Source: Helicobacteraceae bacterium (GTDB taxonomy: Bacteria > Campylobacterota > Campylobacteria > Campylobacterales > Helicobacteraceae). From it: a stretch of DNA of 61,606 nucleotides. Below are positions 45,550 through 55,986 of the stretch, piece by piece (the first letter of the stretch is position 1; every line of letters begins with the position of its first letter). The notes under the pieces were generated by a model. It did not search any database, was not told the origin of the DNA, and was given only the letters and a program-made list of their open reading frames with translations. The stretch covers positions 1-61,606 of the forward strand of contig JAFVZI010000001.1 in assembly GCA_017508245.1 (NCBI GenBank), read 5' to 3'. Both the position numbers and the translations under genes were made by a program.

Positions 45550-46616
45550 TTTATATCTTCCTCTTCTTTGATATTTTCTGCTCTATATTTCCTATTATTT
45601 TCTAACATTTCTAGCACTTCTCTTACTTTATCCTTTTCAGTTGTGATTACATCTTTTATCTTTATAATTTTTCTATACCTTTGCAATCCAATTTCACCTA
45701 TATATTTATCCTTATCATCAATATTGACTACCACCATATCATCAGCAACTCTATCTAATCTTATTATATCACCAGCTTTTAAATCAAGTATTTCTTTCAT
45801 GCTCAATCTTGCTCCACCAAGAATCGCCGATACATTTACAACAGCACCACCGATCAAGGCTTGCAATTCTTTATTTCTACTTTTTTTAGAGCTTATTTCA
45901 CTTAGCATAAAATCTCTACTTGCAAGTCTAGAGAGTATAGATTCTAGTGAAATGACAGGATAACAAATATTCATCATTCCATTGCTATGACCGATGATAA
46001 TCTCCATAACAACCATAATCACAATTTCATTTTGTGCGACTATTTGTATTACACTTGGTGAAGATTCTTTTGCATCAATGCTAGGAAATATTTCTGTTAT
46101 AGGCGACCACGCTTCTTTTAGATTCTGCATAATATATCTTAAAATCGTATCAAGTAGACTTAATTCAATATCGCTAAAATCTCTTGTATTTTCGTATGGC
46201 TCGCCATTACCACCAAGCAACCTATCTATCATAGGAAATGCTATGCTTGGATTTATCTCTAAAACTCCGCTTCCATCAAGTGGTCTCATTGAAAATACAT
46301 TAAAACTAGTTGGGCTAGGAAGGCTCATCAAAAATTCACCATAAGTCATTTGATCGACACTATGAAGCTGAATCTCCACAATGCTTCGCATAATAGCAGA
46401 TATTTGGCTGCTTAGATTCCTAGCCATTTTATCGTGGATTCCACGAAATGCCCTCAATTGCTCTTTGCTTACTCTATTTGGTCTTTTAAAATCATATAAG
46501 GTAACTTGCTTGCGATTAAAAATCTCACTATTTTCTAAATTTACATTATCTTCACTTTCATCATCAACGACTTCAAGTAAAGCATCAATCTCTTCTTGGC
46601 TTAAAATATCAGCCAT
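45546..46616 (-). CDS. fliM: Flagellar motor switch protein FliM
   Basis: The 356-residue C-ring subunit that binds CheY-phosphate and sets rotation direction. An N-terminal CheY-binding peptide (ILSQEEIDALLEVV), a middle CheC-like domain (RIHDKMARNLSSQISAIMR is not contiguous here; FRGIHDKMARNLSSQISAIM is visible), and a C-terminal SpoA domain (LDLKAGDIIRLDRVADDMVV). ATG 46616 overlaps fliA by 8 bases. Confidence 0.95.
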   Translation of the reverse strand: MADILSQEEIDALLEVVDDESEDNVNLENSEIFNRKQVTLYDFKRPNRVSKEQLRAFRGIHDKMARNLSSQISAIMRSIVEIQLHSVDQMTYGEFLMSLPSPTSFNVFSMRPLDGSGVLEINPSIAFPMIDRLLGGNGEPYENTRDFSDIELSLLDTILRYIMQNLKEAWSPITEIFPSIDAKESSPSVIQIVAQNEIVIMVVMEIIIGHSNGMMNICYPVISLESILSRLASRDFMLSEISSKKSRNKELQALIGGAVVNVSAILGGARLSMKEILDLKAGDIIRLDRVADDMVVVNIDDKDKYIGEIGLQRYRKIIKIKDVITTEKDKVREVLEMLENNRKYRAENIKEEEDIK

Positions 46617-47307
46617 TTATATCTCCTATGCGAAGTCGTATTTTCTTTATTACTTCTTTATGAATTTGTGAGATTCTAGAGCTTGTTATACCTAAAATCG
46701 AGCTAATCTCCCCTAGTGATAACTCCTCAAAATAATATAATTGCACAATCATTTGTTCTCTCTTTGATAAACTAGAAAGAATATCTTGTATTAGTTTAAC
46801 CAATTCTTCTTTCTCTATTTTATCTATAGGATTATTGCCTTGTATTGCATTGCACTGTTCACCAAGCGGAACAAGAGTATAAATATCTGATGCAATTTTG
46901 GCTTCTTTTATTTTTTTAATATCTTCATTTAAAATCTGTGCTAAATATTCATCACTTGGCTCTTCTTCGTGCTCATTAAGGTATTTTGAAATTTCTTTAT
47001 CAATCAACTTGATTAGTTTTCTATTTGATCTGGATACAATATCTAAATTTCTCAAATAATCAAGCATAGAACCATAAACTCTTGTCTTTGCATAACCCCA
47101 AAATGAATCATTGATAGTATCATCATATCTTCTTGCTAGTTTTACCATCTCTTCTGTTCCAATTGATATTAAATCATTAATATCAATCGAGCTGGGGAGT
47201 CTCTCTTTTAATCTAAAAGCCATTGCACGCAGTGCCGGCATATATTGTAACACTAAGGCATCTTGTGAGTGTTTCAACTCTTTGTCATAATCACTTTGTT
47301 GTTTCAT
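46609..47307 (-). CDS. fliA: Flagellar sigma factor FliA (sigma-28)
   Basis: Directs RNA polymerase to late flagellar genes such as flagellin. The 232-residue product has sigma regions 2 (SIDINDLISIGTEEMVKLA, FWGYAKTRVYGSMLDYLR), 3, and 4 with the helix-turn-helix EELSLGEISSILGITSSRIS. Its partner FlgM is outside the window. It lies between the HP1033-like gene and fliM, in H. pylori order. Confidence 0.95.
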   Translation of the reverse strand: MKQQSDYDKELKHSQDALVLQYMPALRAMAFRLKERLPSSIDINDLISIGTEEMVKLARRYDDTINDSFWGYAKTRVYGSMLDYLRNLDIVSRSNRKLIKLIDKEISKYLNEHEEEPSDEYLAQILNEDIKKIKEAKIASDIYTLVPLGEQCNAIQGNNPIDKIEKEELVKLIQDILSSLSKREQMIVQLYYFEELSLGEISSILGITSSRISQIHKEVIKKIRLRIGDING

Positions 47308-47309
47308 TG

Positions 47310-47642
47310 CTAATTCTCATTATTTTCATTGAGTGTATCAATGCTGTGCTTTAGATATTGCCTAATACCAAAAACTTCCTTTTCTTTTTTATCAAATTCA
47401 TTGCAATAATCATTAAGAGTAGAATCTATTTTATCTTTGTTTAGTCTTGTTTGACTATAATCAAGAAACATCATATAAAATGAAGCACAACAAGTAACAA
47501 TCAAATACAAAATAACCGTGCAAATAATAGTTCCTAGCATAATTAGCTCTGGTACATCAAACTTCACAATAGAAATAATAAGACCTAAAAAAAATCCAAC
47601 AACAACACTAAAACTCATATAATTATCTTGTTTCAAACACAA
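47310..47642 (-). CDS. Small membrane protein in the flagellar operon (HP1033-like)
   Basis: A protein of up to 110 residues with two membrane segments (about 9-27 and 33-58) and a charged C-terminus (NEFDKKEKEVFGIRQYLKH). It occupies the place of the uncharacterised HP1033 between flhG and fliA. The start is unsure: TTG 47642 gives the longest form, and ATG 47618 (MSFSVVVGFFLG) is a good alternative. No function is known to me. Confidence 0.7.
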   Translation of the reverse strand: MCLKQDNYMSFSVVVGFFLGLIISIVKFDVPELIMLGTIICTVILYLIVTCCASFYMMFLDYSQTRLNKDKIDSTLNDYCNEFDKKEKEVFGIRQYLKHSIDTLNENNEN

Positions 47643-47655
47643 TCTCTACAATGAA

Positions 47656-48516
47656 TTAAAATCGACTTAATACATTCCTAAGGAATCTACTAAACCCGCT
47701 TTCGTTATCCAAAAGCACATTTTGTTCCATATTTTTAAGGAGATTCCTAGTTATTGTTTGTAGATTTGCCGTAGCAAATGATTGAGGAAAAACTTTTGTA
47801 AATAATTTTCTTTGTCTATTGGATTGCACTATGCTATCACTGCTAGATATTTTTCCAAGCAATTCTAATTCTAAATTTGGAATGTTGCTACTTGCAACAC
47901 TTTTTAATCTATCAAATACCTTATTTGCTTCCCTTGTATTATTTACTTGATTTACTATTACATATATTTTATTTTTATGTCTTGATGATACTTTTATTGA
48001 CGCATAAGCATCAGTTAATGCTGATGGGTCTGGCATAGTAACAACGACCAAATAATCGCTTGCATTTAAAAAAGTTTGCACATTATCACCAATCCCTGCA
48101 CCTGTATCTATTATCAAATAATCAAGAGAATCTAAAATTACACTTTGATTTGATAATTTCTCTAAAATATTAGTATCGTATTTAAATATTTCATCACCTG
48201 TATATCCGGGTATCAAGCATAAACCACTTTCTATATTTATCACAACATCTTCAAATGATATATCACTTTTTAATACATCTAAGAGATTATATTTTGCCTT
48301 TACTCCAAATATTAAATCCAAATTAGCAAGCCCAATATCTGCATCAAATATACCGACTTTATATCCTATACTCCAAAGAATATAAGCCATATTGGCACTA
48401 ATTGTAGATTTTCCTACGCCACCCTTACCACTTGTAATTGCAATAAATGTAGTATTTTTTTTTGGATTTTGAATTGTTTTTAACAATTCATCTAGACCGG
48501 CAGCCTGATTTTTCAT
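47656..48516 (-). CDS. flhG: FlhG/YlxH (FleN) flagellar number ATPase
   Basis: A MinD-like ATPase that limits flagellum number and, with FlhF, fixes polar placement. The 286-residue product has the deviant Walker A TSGKGGVGKSTISANMAY, FDADIGLANLDLIFG, and IIDTGAGIGDNVQTFL. A short N-terminal helix (QAAGLDELLKTIQ) resembles the FlhF-activating motif DQAxxLR. It overlaps flhF by 4 bases. Confidence 0.94.
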   Translation of the reverse strand: MKNQAAGLDELLKTIQNPKKNTTFIAITSGKGGVGKSTISANMAYILWSIGYKVGIFDADIGLANLDLIFGVKAKYNLLDVLKSDISFEDVVINIESGLCLIPGYTGDEIFKYDTNILEKLSNQSVILDSLDYLIIDTGAGIGDNVQTFLNASDYLVVVTMPDPSALTDAYASIKVSSRHKNKIYVIVNQVNNTREANKVFDRLKSVASSNIPNLELELLGKISSSDSIVQSNRQRKLFTKVFPQSFATANLQTITRNLLKNMEQNVLLDNESGFSRFLRNVLSRF

Positions 48517-49919
48517 CTAAGTATCTCATCTCTTGATGGCTTTGAGAATCCATTTATAATGCAATCTGCTAAATAATCGTTTCTTGCGACCAAAATATCT
48601 TCTGGCACTTCTTGCCCTATTGTAAAATAGCTAACTGGCTTTTTAGTGTCATAAACTAGTGAGAAAAGATTCCCAAATCCTTTGCTTTCATCGAGTTTTG
48701 AAAATATAAGTGTATCAATATTTAATACACCAAATGCATTATAAATATCCATCAAATCTTCGTATTTTGTAGTAGCACATAAGACTAAATTTACATCTAT
48801 GTTGTAGTCTGAATTTGCATATTTTTTCAAAATATCTAGCTTTTGTTTATCGTGCTGTGAGCTTCCTATGGTGTCAATAAGTATATAATCACAATATTTA
48901 AGCTCATCAAGTGATTTTGTAAATTCGGCTGTATCATTTACTGCATTTATAGACAATTTTAATTTTTTTGCATAAAAGGCAAGCTGGTCATATGCACCGA
49001 TTCTATAACTATCAAGAGTAATCAAGCCAACTTTATATCTATATTTTATAGAATAATGAGTGGCAAGTTTTGCAAGCGTAGTAGTTTTTCCTACACCTGT
49101 AGGTCCAACAAGCATAACGATTCTTTTTCGCTTCATATCAATATTTTCTGGACGACAAGCTATCATTTTTCGCAACACTTCTCTAAAATATCGCTTTATT
49201 GTTACACTATTTTCTCGCATATTTACAGGCATAAGATTCTGCGAGAGTTGCATTATCTCATCCAGATGTTCATTTTTCATTCCACTATTTTTGCAGATTC
49301 TATATATCTCTGCAAATTCATATGGAGTATTATTTGTATTTTGAGTTCTTTGGTTGATATCATTCCAAAACATACTTTGGATAAGTTTCATCTTATCATT
49401 TATCTTGTCTAGCTCTTGTTTTATGTTTTTTAAATCTTTTGCTTCATCTTGATTTCGTTTTGCTATCTCTTCTCTTGTCTTATCAATATTGTATTTAACA
49501 CTTTTTTTGGAATCTTCAGTGATATTTTCCCTTGGAGCAACTCCTCTTTTCGATGTATTTGGCGTAAGTTTTGCTATTTCTTTTACAGCATTAGATATTT
49601 GAATTCCAATATCATTATTTTGTCTTTCTTTTGCTTCTCTCTTTTTTTCAATCGCCTTTTGAGCAATATCTTGAAGTCGCTTTTCTATACTGTTATTTGG
49701 CAATTCATCAACTTTATCATCATCTTTATCTTTAGAATTTCTAGAATCTTGTTTTGGAGCAACCACGACTATTTCCCATAAACCACTCTCTAAGAGTGAT
49801 TTCTTCCTAATTTCTTTTGATGAAACAATTAACGCATCTTCTCCGTGTTTATTTTTGGCAATTTCAATAGTCTCTTTATAGCTTGGGGCTGTGTAAGTAT
49901 ACATTTGCAAATCTTGCAT
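48513..49919 (-). CDS. flhF: FlhF, SRP-type GTPase for polar flagellum placement
   Basis: Marks the cell pole for flagellar assembly and affects sigma-54 flagellar gene expression in Campylobacterota. The 468-residue product has a basic, low-complexity B domain (about 60-180) and the NG GTPase domain (about 250-468) with VGPTGVGKTTTLAKLA, DSYRIGAYDQL, IDTIGSSQHD, and SKLDESKGFGNLFSL. ATG 49919 directly follows the folK stop, with AAGGG upstream. Confidence 0.95.
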   Translation of the reverse strand: MQDLQMYTYTAPSYKETIEIAKNKHGEDALIVSSKEIRKKSLLESGLWEIVVVAPKQDSRNSKDKDDDKVDELPNNSIEKRLQDIAQKAIEKKREAKERQNNDIGIQISNAVKEIAKLTPNTSKRGVAPRENITEDSKKSVKYNIDKTREEIAKRNQDEAKDLKNIKQELDKINDKMKLIQSMFWNDINQRTQNTNNTPYEFAEIYRICKNSGMKNEHLDEIMQLSQNLMPVNMRENSVTIKRYFREVLRKMIACRPENIDMKRKRIVMLVGPTGVGKTTTLAKLATHYSIKYRYKVGLITLDSYRIGAYDQLAFYAKKLKLSINAVNDTAEFTKSLDELKYCDYILIDTIGSSQHDKQKLDILKKYANSDYNIDVNLVLCATTKYEDLMDIYNAFGVLNIDTLIFSKLDESKGFGNLFSLVYDTKKPVSYFTIGQEVPEDILVARNDYLADCIINGFSKPSRDEILR

Positions 49920-50402
49920 TTAAAATCCCTTGTAATTAACTTGATACAAAAGTGGAATAAGAACGCTATCTCGTTTGTTCCAGTGCAAATGTGGAATATT
50001 TAGCTTCTCACTTCGTATAAATATATCATTAAAAAATAAAATATCAATATCCAATATGCGAGGTGCATTTTTAAACTCTCGCTTTCTCCCTCTCCCAAAG
50101 ATTCGCTCTGTATAAAATACAAATCTATAAAACTCTATCAAACACATATTTGTGGATAAAATAATAGTACTATTATAAAAATCTCTCTGTTTTGTATAGC
50201 CAAATGGAGGATTTTTATATATTGGTGACGTAGAAATCAAAGTTATATTACGATTTAACCTTAGCTTTCTAATGAGGTGCAAAAAAGTTTTAATTGGATT
50301 CTTCAAATTCCCACCAATTGATAATATGCTTATATTTTGCAAATATACATTTTTGCTTTTGTTTGCAAATGGAAAAAATGAATTTGTAACAATCTCTCTC
50401 AA
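49920..50402 (-). CDS. folK: HPPK, folate biosynthesis pyrophosphokinase
   Basis: Transfers pyrophosphate from ATP to 6-hydroxymethyl-dihydropterin in folate synthesis. The product (about 160 residues) has an N-terminal extension before the core ISILSIGGNLKNPIKTFLHL, as in H. pylori HP1036. Then SPIYKNPPFGYTKQRDFYNS and the signature RGRKREFKNAPRILDIDILF. I chose TTG 50402 because AAGGA lies seven bases upstream; a GTG at 50408 is too close to that site. Confidence 0.9.
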   Translation of the reverse strand: MREIVTNSFFPFANKSKNVYLQNISILSIGGNLKNPIKTFLHLIRKLRLNRNITLISTSPIYKNPPFGYTKQRDFYNSTIILSTNMCLIEFYRFVFYTERIFGRGRKREFKNAPRILDIDILFFNDIFIRSEKLNIPHLHWNKRDSVLIPLLYQVNYKGF

Positions 50403-50423
50403 AGCCACTTCCTTACACGAATC

Positions 50424-51437
50424 TTAGAGTATTTCTGCCTTGCCATTTTTCATCAATACCAAATCTTCAATCCTTATACCAATCTCATTATCCAAATAGA
50501 TTCCTGGCTCTATTGAAAAAATCATCCCATCTTCTATAATCATCTCACTTCTATGGGAAATAATCGGCAACTCGTGAATATCAAGTCCTATGCCGTGACC
50601 TGTAGAGTGTGTAAAATACTTGCCATAACCAGCTTTTGATATATAATCTCTAGCAATAAAATCAATATCTTTTGCACTCATTCCACTTCTTGCTTTTTTT
50701 ATGGTTAATTCCTGTGCTTTTAGGACGATGTCATAAATCTTTTGTATTTTTTTTGGCATTTTTTGTATTTTGGAAAATCTGATTTCGCCATCATATAAAG
50801 CACTTCTAGTCATATCAGAGCAATATCTTTTATATTTTATTCCTGCATCAAGCAACAAAATATCACCCTTATGTAATCTATCTTTACTTGGAAGTGCGTG
50901 GGGCTTGGCTATATTTTTATTGAGTGCTGTTATAGGCTCAAAACTAAGCTCATATTTGCCACATTTGCTTAAAAATTCTTTTACTTTAAAATTCAAAAAC
51001 AACTCACTTTTGCCTTCAATATCATTTTTGCTTAAAAAATTTGCAAACTTTTTAAAAGCCTTTTTGTTCATCTCCTGTGATTTTTTTATCAAATCTATTT
51101 CATTGTCATTTTTGATTGCTCTTAGTTTTTGATGAAAATTAGATTTTGCAATCAAATCTAATGTATCTGATATTTTATTATAAAATTCTAGGCTTATTTG
51201 CGATGGGTCAAATATGATTTTCTTGACACCTTTTGCCACCTTAATCAAATCTATTATCAAATCACTGCTAGTGATAACTTCTATATTTTTGTCTTTTATA
51301 TTTTCTTTTGCTTCCAATGTGTATCTGCTATCGGTGATTAAAAACGATTGTTTATCATTCTTAAAAAAGATTCCATTATCACACGAGAATCCACACTCAT
51401 AAAACATAGCATTTTGGTTATTTGTTATAAATGGCAT
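50424..51437 (-). CDS. pepQ: Xaa-Pro aminopeptidase/dipeptidase (M24B)
   Basis: A cytoplasmic metallopeptidase that releases residues next to proline. The 337-residue product has an N-terminal creatinase-like domain and the pita-bread catalytic domain with metal ligands in LLDAGIKYKRYCSDMTRSA, STGHGIGLDIHELP, SIEPGIYLDNE, and GIRIEDLVL. It starts one base after the aroQ stop. This matches H. pylori HP1037 in order. Confidence 0.92.
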   Translation of the reverse strand: MPFITNNQNAMFYECGFSCDNGIFFKNDKQSFLITDSRYTLEAKENIKDKNIEVITSSDLIIDLIKVAKGVKKIIFDPSQISLEFYNKISDTLDLIAKSNFHQKLRAIKNDNEIDLIKKSQEMNKKAFKKFANFLSKNDIEGKSELFLNFKVKEFLSKCGKYELSFEPITALNKNIAKPHALPSKDRLHKGDILLLDAGIKYKRYCSDMTRSALYDGEIRFSKIQKMPKKIQKIYDIVLKAQELTIKKARSGMSAKDIDFIARDYISKAGYGKYFTHSTGHGIGLDIHELPIISHRSEMIIEDGMIFSIEPGIYLDNEIGIRIEDLVLMKNGKAEIL

Positions 51438-51899
51438 TTACTTCTCTTGTTTTTGTTGTGCTTTTAATTCCGTGATAATTTGCATTAATGACAATAATCC
51501 TAAATGATACCCAAATGGTCCAAATCCTGTTATAACACCAGCACTTGCAGCACCTGTGTATGATTGCTTTCTAAAATCTTCTCTAGCAAAAATATTGCTT
51601 AGATGTACTTCAACAACAGGCATACCAGCCAATGCTATCGCATCTGCAATTGCTATTGAGGTATGAGAATATGCCGCAGGATTGATTAAGATTCCATCTA
51701 CAACCCCTATGCATTCTTGAATCTTATCTACGATTTCACCCTCAAAATTACTTTGAAAAAATTCGATTTCAAAATTATTTTGCTTTGCAACAGATTCTAT
51801 ATTTTGGTGAATTTGCTCTAATTTCATATGTCCATAGATTCTAGGGTCTCTATGTCCAAGCATATTTAAATTTGGTCCCTGAATGACAACAATTTTCAT
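51438..51899 (-). CDS. aroQ: Type II 3-dehydroquinate dehydratase
   Basis: Third step of the shikimate pathway. The 153-residue product has QGPNLNMLGHRDPRIYG (active-site Arg and Tyr), NPAAYSHTSIAIADAIA, and PVVEVHLSNIFAREDFRKQS (catalytic His). It heads the run aroQ-pepQ-folK-flhF-flhG-(HP1033-like)-fliA-fliM-fliY, so a housekeeping promoter here probably feeds several flagellar genes. Confidence 0.96.
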   Translation of the reverse strand: MKIVVIQGPNLNMLGHRDPRIYGHMKLEQIHQNIESVAKQNNFEIEFFQSNFEGEIVDKIQECIGVVDGILINPAAYSHTSIAIADAIALAGMPVVEVHLSNIFAREDFRKQSYTGAASAGVITGFGPFGYHLGLLSLMQIITELKAQQKQEK

Positions 51900-51968
51900 A
51901 AACTCTCCCTTAAAATATTTGCTTAAAATTTTTAAATAAAAAAATTATATCAAAAGAGATTTATAATT

Positions 51969-53423
51969 TTATTTTATATCTTTATAAACATCATCTACTC
52001 TAAAACTCTCTAATCCGAATTTATAAGCATAAAGTGGATTTGGACTTTCATTTATAACATCAGTTGGAAGTGGAGAATCTATAAAATTTGGATATTTTGA
52101 TATAAAAATATTCTCAACTATTACATTATAATTTCCCTTTTGCTTCTCTTTATCCACATATGCAAGCATATCATTCCACCTATTGTAAAATTTATAATAT
52201 TCACTTGCAACAAAAATACTATAAGCTATACAAAACACGCAAATAGCAATATTTACAAGCTTTGAATCTTTTATAGATTGATACAAAATGCAAAATACAG
52301 AAATAAGCACTAGAATCTCCCCAAGTCTAGCCCGTGGTGGAAGTATTAGAATCTGAATTTCGGACAAACATAAGAGTAAATATATGATGTATAGTGCAAA
52401 GATTATCTTATAGATTCTATGTTTTTTAAATATTGATACCAAAAGTATAATTGACACTATATGATAGACTAAACTATTATCATTTAAAAATATCAAAGAA
52501 GTGATTAATAATACAAATGCAAGGTATAAGATTCTAAATTTACTTGGCATATTTTCTTTTGCACATAAAATAAACAAAAGCAAAACAAAAAACTTAAATA
52601 TATTTGTCATTGAATAATCAAAAAGCAATAATAATCTATCGATTTTTTGCCCAAATGATAATGCTAAAAGCTCACTTATTCGTAAAAACTGCCCATCTAA
52701 AATAGATATTGATGCCCTCACTGCGTGTCCTGGTGAAAAATATAAAAACAAATATCCCAATATAAAAGACATTGCACCAATAAAATACCATACGCCAAGC
52801 TTGATATGCCTATATCTTGCATAAATCATAAAATAAATATGACATAAAATAACAATAATTCCCAGCTGTTCGCTTGCCATACCGGATAAAAAACTAATAA
52901 ACATAAAAAGAGGATTTGCCATCATCCATCTTTGTTGGTTTTTGTCGGTAAATACATCATTCCAAAAGATTCTATATGGAAGCAAAGCTATCATCATAAG
53001 CAATATCCCCCACATATAGTTTAGACTTCCGGCACCCCATAAAAAATCAGCTCCAAATGGAGCAAAATAAAGCAGTAAAAAACATATCAAAAGAATGCAA
53101 ACTGTATCTTTATTATTCGGGAATCTAACAAAGATAAAATAAAAAAATACCCATATAAATATGCTTCCAAGCAGTGCATTGACAAAATCAAAAGTAATAT
53201 CACTCCACCCACCTATAAAACTTACAAATACTAATTCACCAATTCTTGCATTCCAAGACATATATGAATCAATAGCTGCTTGAAATCCATCTTTTGCCTT
53301 TATACTTGCGTGAATATCATCAGCTTGTGGCGGCAAAAAAATATTTAATGCAAATAAATACAAAAAAATTAAAATAAATAAAAATAGCGATATCTTTGAA
53401 TCCAAAAAACTTTGCAACTTCAA
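51969..53423 (-). CDS. DUF6056-like polytopic membrane protein
   Basis: A 484-residue protein with about 11-12 hydrophobic segments. The N-terminal periplasmic loop PPQADDIHASIKAKDG, WNARIGELVFV, and FLWGAGSLNYMWGILLM recall DUF6056/GT-C-like membrane glycosyltransferases, in which the acidic pair after the first segment is catalytic. No sugar substrate can be named. It lies between dnaK and aroQ as a probable single gene. Confidence 0.7.
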   Translation of the reverse strand: MKLQSFLDSKISLFLFILIFLYLFALNIFLPPQADDIHASIKAKDGFQAAIDSYMSWNARIGELVFVSFIGGWSDITFDFVNALLGSIFIWVFFYFIFVRFPNNKDTVCILLICFLLLYFAPFGADFLWGAGSLNYMWGILLMMIALLPYRIFWNDVFTDKNQQRWMMANPLFMFISFLSGMASEQLGIIVILCHIYFMIYARYRHIKLGVWYFIGAMSFILGYLFLYFSPGHAVRASISILDGQFLRISELLALSFGQKIDRLLLLFDYSMTNIFKFFVLLLFILCAKENMPSKFRILYLAFVLLITSLIFLNDNSLVYHIVSIILLVSIFKKHRIYKIIFALYIIYLLLCLSEIQILILPPRARLGEILVLISVFCILYQSIKDSKLVNIAICVFCIAYSIFVASEYYKFYNRWNDMLAYVDKEKQKGNYNVIVENIFISKYPNFIDSPLPTDVINESPNPLYAYKFGLESFRVDDVYKDIK

Positions 53424-53513
53424 AACTTTACCCTGTGAGTGGTTTTGTAATGTTATTATAGTGGATATTGACTTTAGTGTAGATTCTAGCCTTAAAGACT
53501 AGATCTAGCAGTA

Positions 53514-55388
53514 TTATTCGACTTCAGCATCAATTACATCATCGTCTTTTTTGTTATTTTGTGAAGATTCTGTATCTTTATTATTTTTTGCATACATAGC
53601 TTCTGCAAGTTTATGGCTTACATCATTTAGAGATTTTATCTTGCTTTCAATTTCTTCTTTTGATGCATTATCATTTTTTAATGTTGCTCTTAAATCTTCT
53701 AGTGCATTAGTGATATTTGTCTTATCATCATCACTTAGAGATTCTTTTAGTTCATTTAGACTCTTTTCTGTTTGATGAACTAATGCATCTGCTGTATTTT
53801 TTGTCTCGATTATCTCTTTTCGTTTTAAATCCTCTTCTTTATGCATTTCTGCATCTTTTACCATTTTATCAATCTCACTATCACTCAATCCGCTTGAACC
53901 TGTAATTCTTATTTCTTGTGATTTACCTGTTGCTTTATCTTTTGCCGATACGGTTAAGATTCCATTTGCATCAATATCAAATGTAACTTCGATTTGAGGC
54001 ACACCTCGTGGAGCCGATGGGATTCCAGTCAAATCAAATTTACCTAAAGATTTATTGTCTTTTGCAAGCTCTCTTTCACCTTGTAATACGTGGATTGAAA
54101 CGGCTGGTTGATTATCCTCTGCAGTAGAAAATACTTGAGCTTTTTTTGCAGGGATTGTTATGCCTCTTTCAATTACTTTTGTCATAACGCCACCTAGAGT
54201 TTCAATACCAAGACTAAGCGGTGTAACATCAAGAAGCAATACATCTTTTACATCACCTTTTAGCACACCACCTTGAATTGCCGCACCAATTGCTACAACT
54301 TCATCTGGATTTACAGATTTGTTTAACTCTTTATTTGTGAATTCTTTTACTCTCTCTTGTACTTTTGGAATACGAGTTGAACCACCAACCATAACGACTT
54401 CGCTAATATCACTCTTGCTTAATTTAGAATCTTTGATTACTTCATCAATCTTTTTAATTGTTTGCTCTATCAAATCATCAATCAAACTTTCAAATTTTGC
54501 ACGAGTAATTTTTTTTACTAAGTGCTTTGGACCTGTGGCATCGGCTGTAATAAATGGTAGATTGATTTCGGTCTCACTTGCACTAGAAAGTTCTTTTTTG
54601 GCAACTTCTGCGGCATCTTTTAGTCTTTGTAATGCCATTACATCATTTTTAATATCTATGCCACTTTCATCTTTAAATTCACCTGCTGCCCAGTCAATAA
54701 TTCTATTATCGAAGTCATCACCACCAAGAAATGCATCGCCACCTGTCGCCAAAACTTCTACTACATTATCGCCTGTTTCAAGTACAGTTACATCAAATGT
54801 TCCACCACCTAAATCATAAACTACAATCTTCTCAGATTCTTTTTTATCAAGTCCATAAGCAAGAGCGGCTGAAGTTGGCTCATTTATAATTCTAAGCACA
54901 TTTAGCCCTGCGATTGTTCCTGCCTCTTTTGTAGCCTTTCTTTGACTATCATTAAAATACGCAGGCACAGTGATAACAGCCTCTGTGATAGATTCTCCTA
55001 GATAGCTTTCAGCATCTTCTTTTAGTTTCATTAATATTTTTGCAGAAATCTCTTGTGGAGTATAAACTTTGCCAGCAATCTCAATTGCACAAGCACCATT
55101 TCTATCTACAATCTTGTATGGAAGTCTTTTTTGTGCTTCTTTTGCCTTATCTTCATTAAACATCAAGCCCATAATTCTTTTTATTGAATATATGGTTTTC
55201 TCTGGGTTTGTAATAGCTTGTCTTTTTGCACTTTCACCGACTAGAATCTCGCCTTTGTCAGTAAAAGCAACGATTGAAGGTGTTGTATTTTTACCTTCTT
55301 TATTTGCAATAATCTTTGCTTCATTTCCTTCAAAAATACTCATTGCTGAATTTGTTGTTCCTAAATCAATTCCTAAAACTTTACTCAT
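53514..55388 (-). CDS. dnaK: Chaperone DnaK (Hsp70)
   Basis: The ATP-driven Hsp70 chaperone. The 624-residue product begins [20 protein letters not shown], with [50 protein letters not shown] in the substrate domain, and an acidic tail ending DDVIDAEVE. Third gene of hrcA-grpE-dnaK, in H. pylori order (HP0111-HP0109); dnaJ is not adjacent. Confidence 0.98.
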   Translation of the reverse strand: MSKVLGIDLGTTNSAMSIFEGNEAKIIANKEGKNTTPSIVAFTDKGEILVGESAKRQAITNPEKTIYSIKRIMGLMFNEDKAKEAQKRLPYKIVDRNGACAIEIAGKVYTPQEISAKILMKLKEDAESYLGESITEAVITVPAYFNDSQRKATKEAGTIAGLNVLRIINEPTSAALAYGLDKKESEKIVVYDLGGGTFDVTVLETGDNVVEVLATGGDAFLGGDDFDNRIIDWAAGEFKDESGIDIKNDVMALQRLKDAAEVAKKELSSASETEINLPFITADATGPKHLVKKITRAKFESLIDDLIEQTIKKIDEVIKDSKLSKSDISEVVMVGGSTRIPKVQERVKEFTNKELNKSVNPDEVVAIGAAIQGGVLKGDVKDVLLLDVTPLSLGIETLGGVMTKVIERGITIPAKKAQVFSTAEDNQPAVSIHVLQGERELAKDNKSLGKFDLTGIPSAPRGVPQIEVTFDIDANGILTVSAKDKATGKSQEIRITGSSGLSDSEIDKMVKDAEMHKEEDLKRKEIIETKNTADALVHQTEKSLNELKESLSDDDKTNITNALEDLRATLKNDNASKEEIESKIKSLNDVSHKLAEAMYAKNNKDTESSQNNKKDDDVIDAEVE

Positions 55389-55406
55389 TTTTTCTCCTTT
55401 GTTAAA

Positions 55407-55967
55407 TTAACCATTTTTTGTTATTGAAACCATAGAAGGTCGAATTATTCTCTCTTTATATTTATAGCCTTTTTGTATCACTTGGGCTATTTCTCCATCT
55501 TCTTTGCTTTCGTCTTTTACTTGCATAATTGCATTATGCAAATTTGGGTCAAAGCTACTATTTGTATCAATAACTTCAACATTATTTTTATTTAAAGCCT
55601 TCATAAAATTATCTATTATCAATCTTATTCCAGCTTCTATATTTTTTATGCTTTCTTCTGAAACACTAGTACTTGAGATTCCATTTAGTGCAGATTCTAA
55701 AGTATCTAAGATTGGTAAAAAATCTTTTAATATATTTTCATTTGCATATTCTAAATATTGATTTTTATCCCTCTCAAGCCTCTTTTTTGTATTTTCAAAA
55801 TCTGCGTGAGTTCTTATGTATTTTTCTTCTAACTCCTTGATTTGTAAATCTTTTTGTTTTAATAATTCTTCTAAATTGACAGAATCTGTATCGGAAGATT
55901 CTGCATCAAAATCCTTATCTAATTCATTTGTTTCATCGTTATTTTCTATATTTTTTTCGTCTTGCAA
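55407..55967 (-). CDS. grpE: Nucleotide exchange factor GrpE
   Basis: Releases ADP from DnaK. The 186-residue product has an acidic N-terminus, a long coiled coil (about 28-80, LLKQKDLQIKELEEKYIRTH), and a C-terminal beta domain with SFDPNLHNAIMQVKDESK and GYKYKERIIRPSMVSI. The start is TTG 55967 with AAGGAGG upstream. It lies between hrcA and dnaK. Confidence 0.95.
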   Translation of the reverse strand: MQDEKNIENNDETNELDKDFDAESSDTDSVNLEELLKQKDLQIKELEEKYIRTHADFENTKKRLERDKNQYLEYANENILKDFLPILDTLESALNGISSTSVSEESIKNIEAGIRLIIDNFMKALNKNNVEVIDTNSSFDPNLHNAIMQVKDESKEDGEIAQVIQKGYKYKERIIRPSMVSITKNG

Positions 55968-55986
55968 ATCAACCTCCTTTATTAAT

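Noticed and set aside
53480-53510. dnaK terminator at CTAGATCTAGTC...GGCTAG
   Set aside because: The stem is about six bases with a wobble pair and no T run; too weak to annotate.
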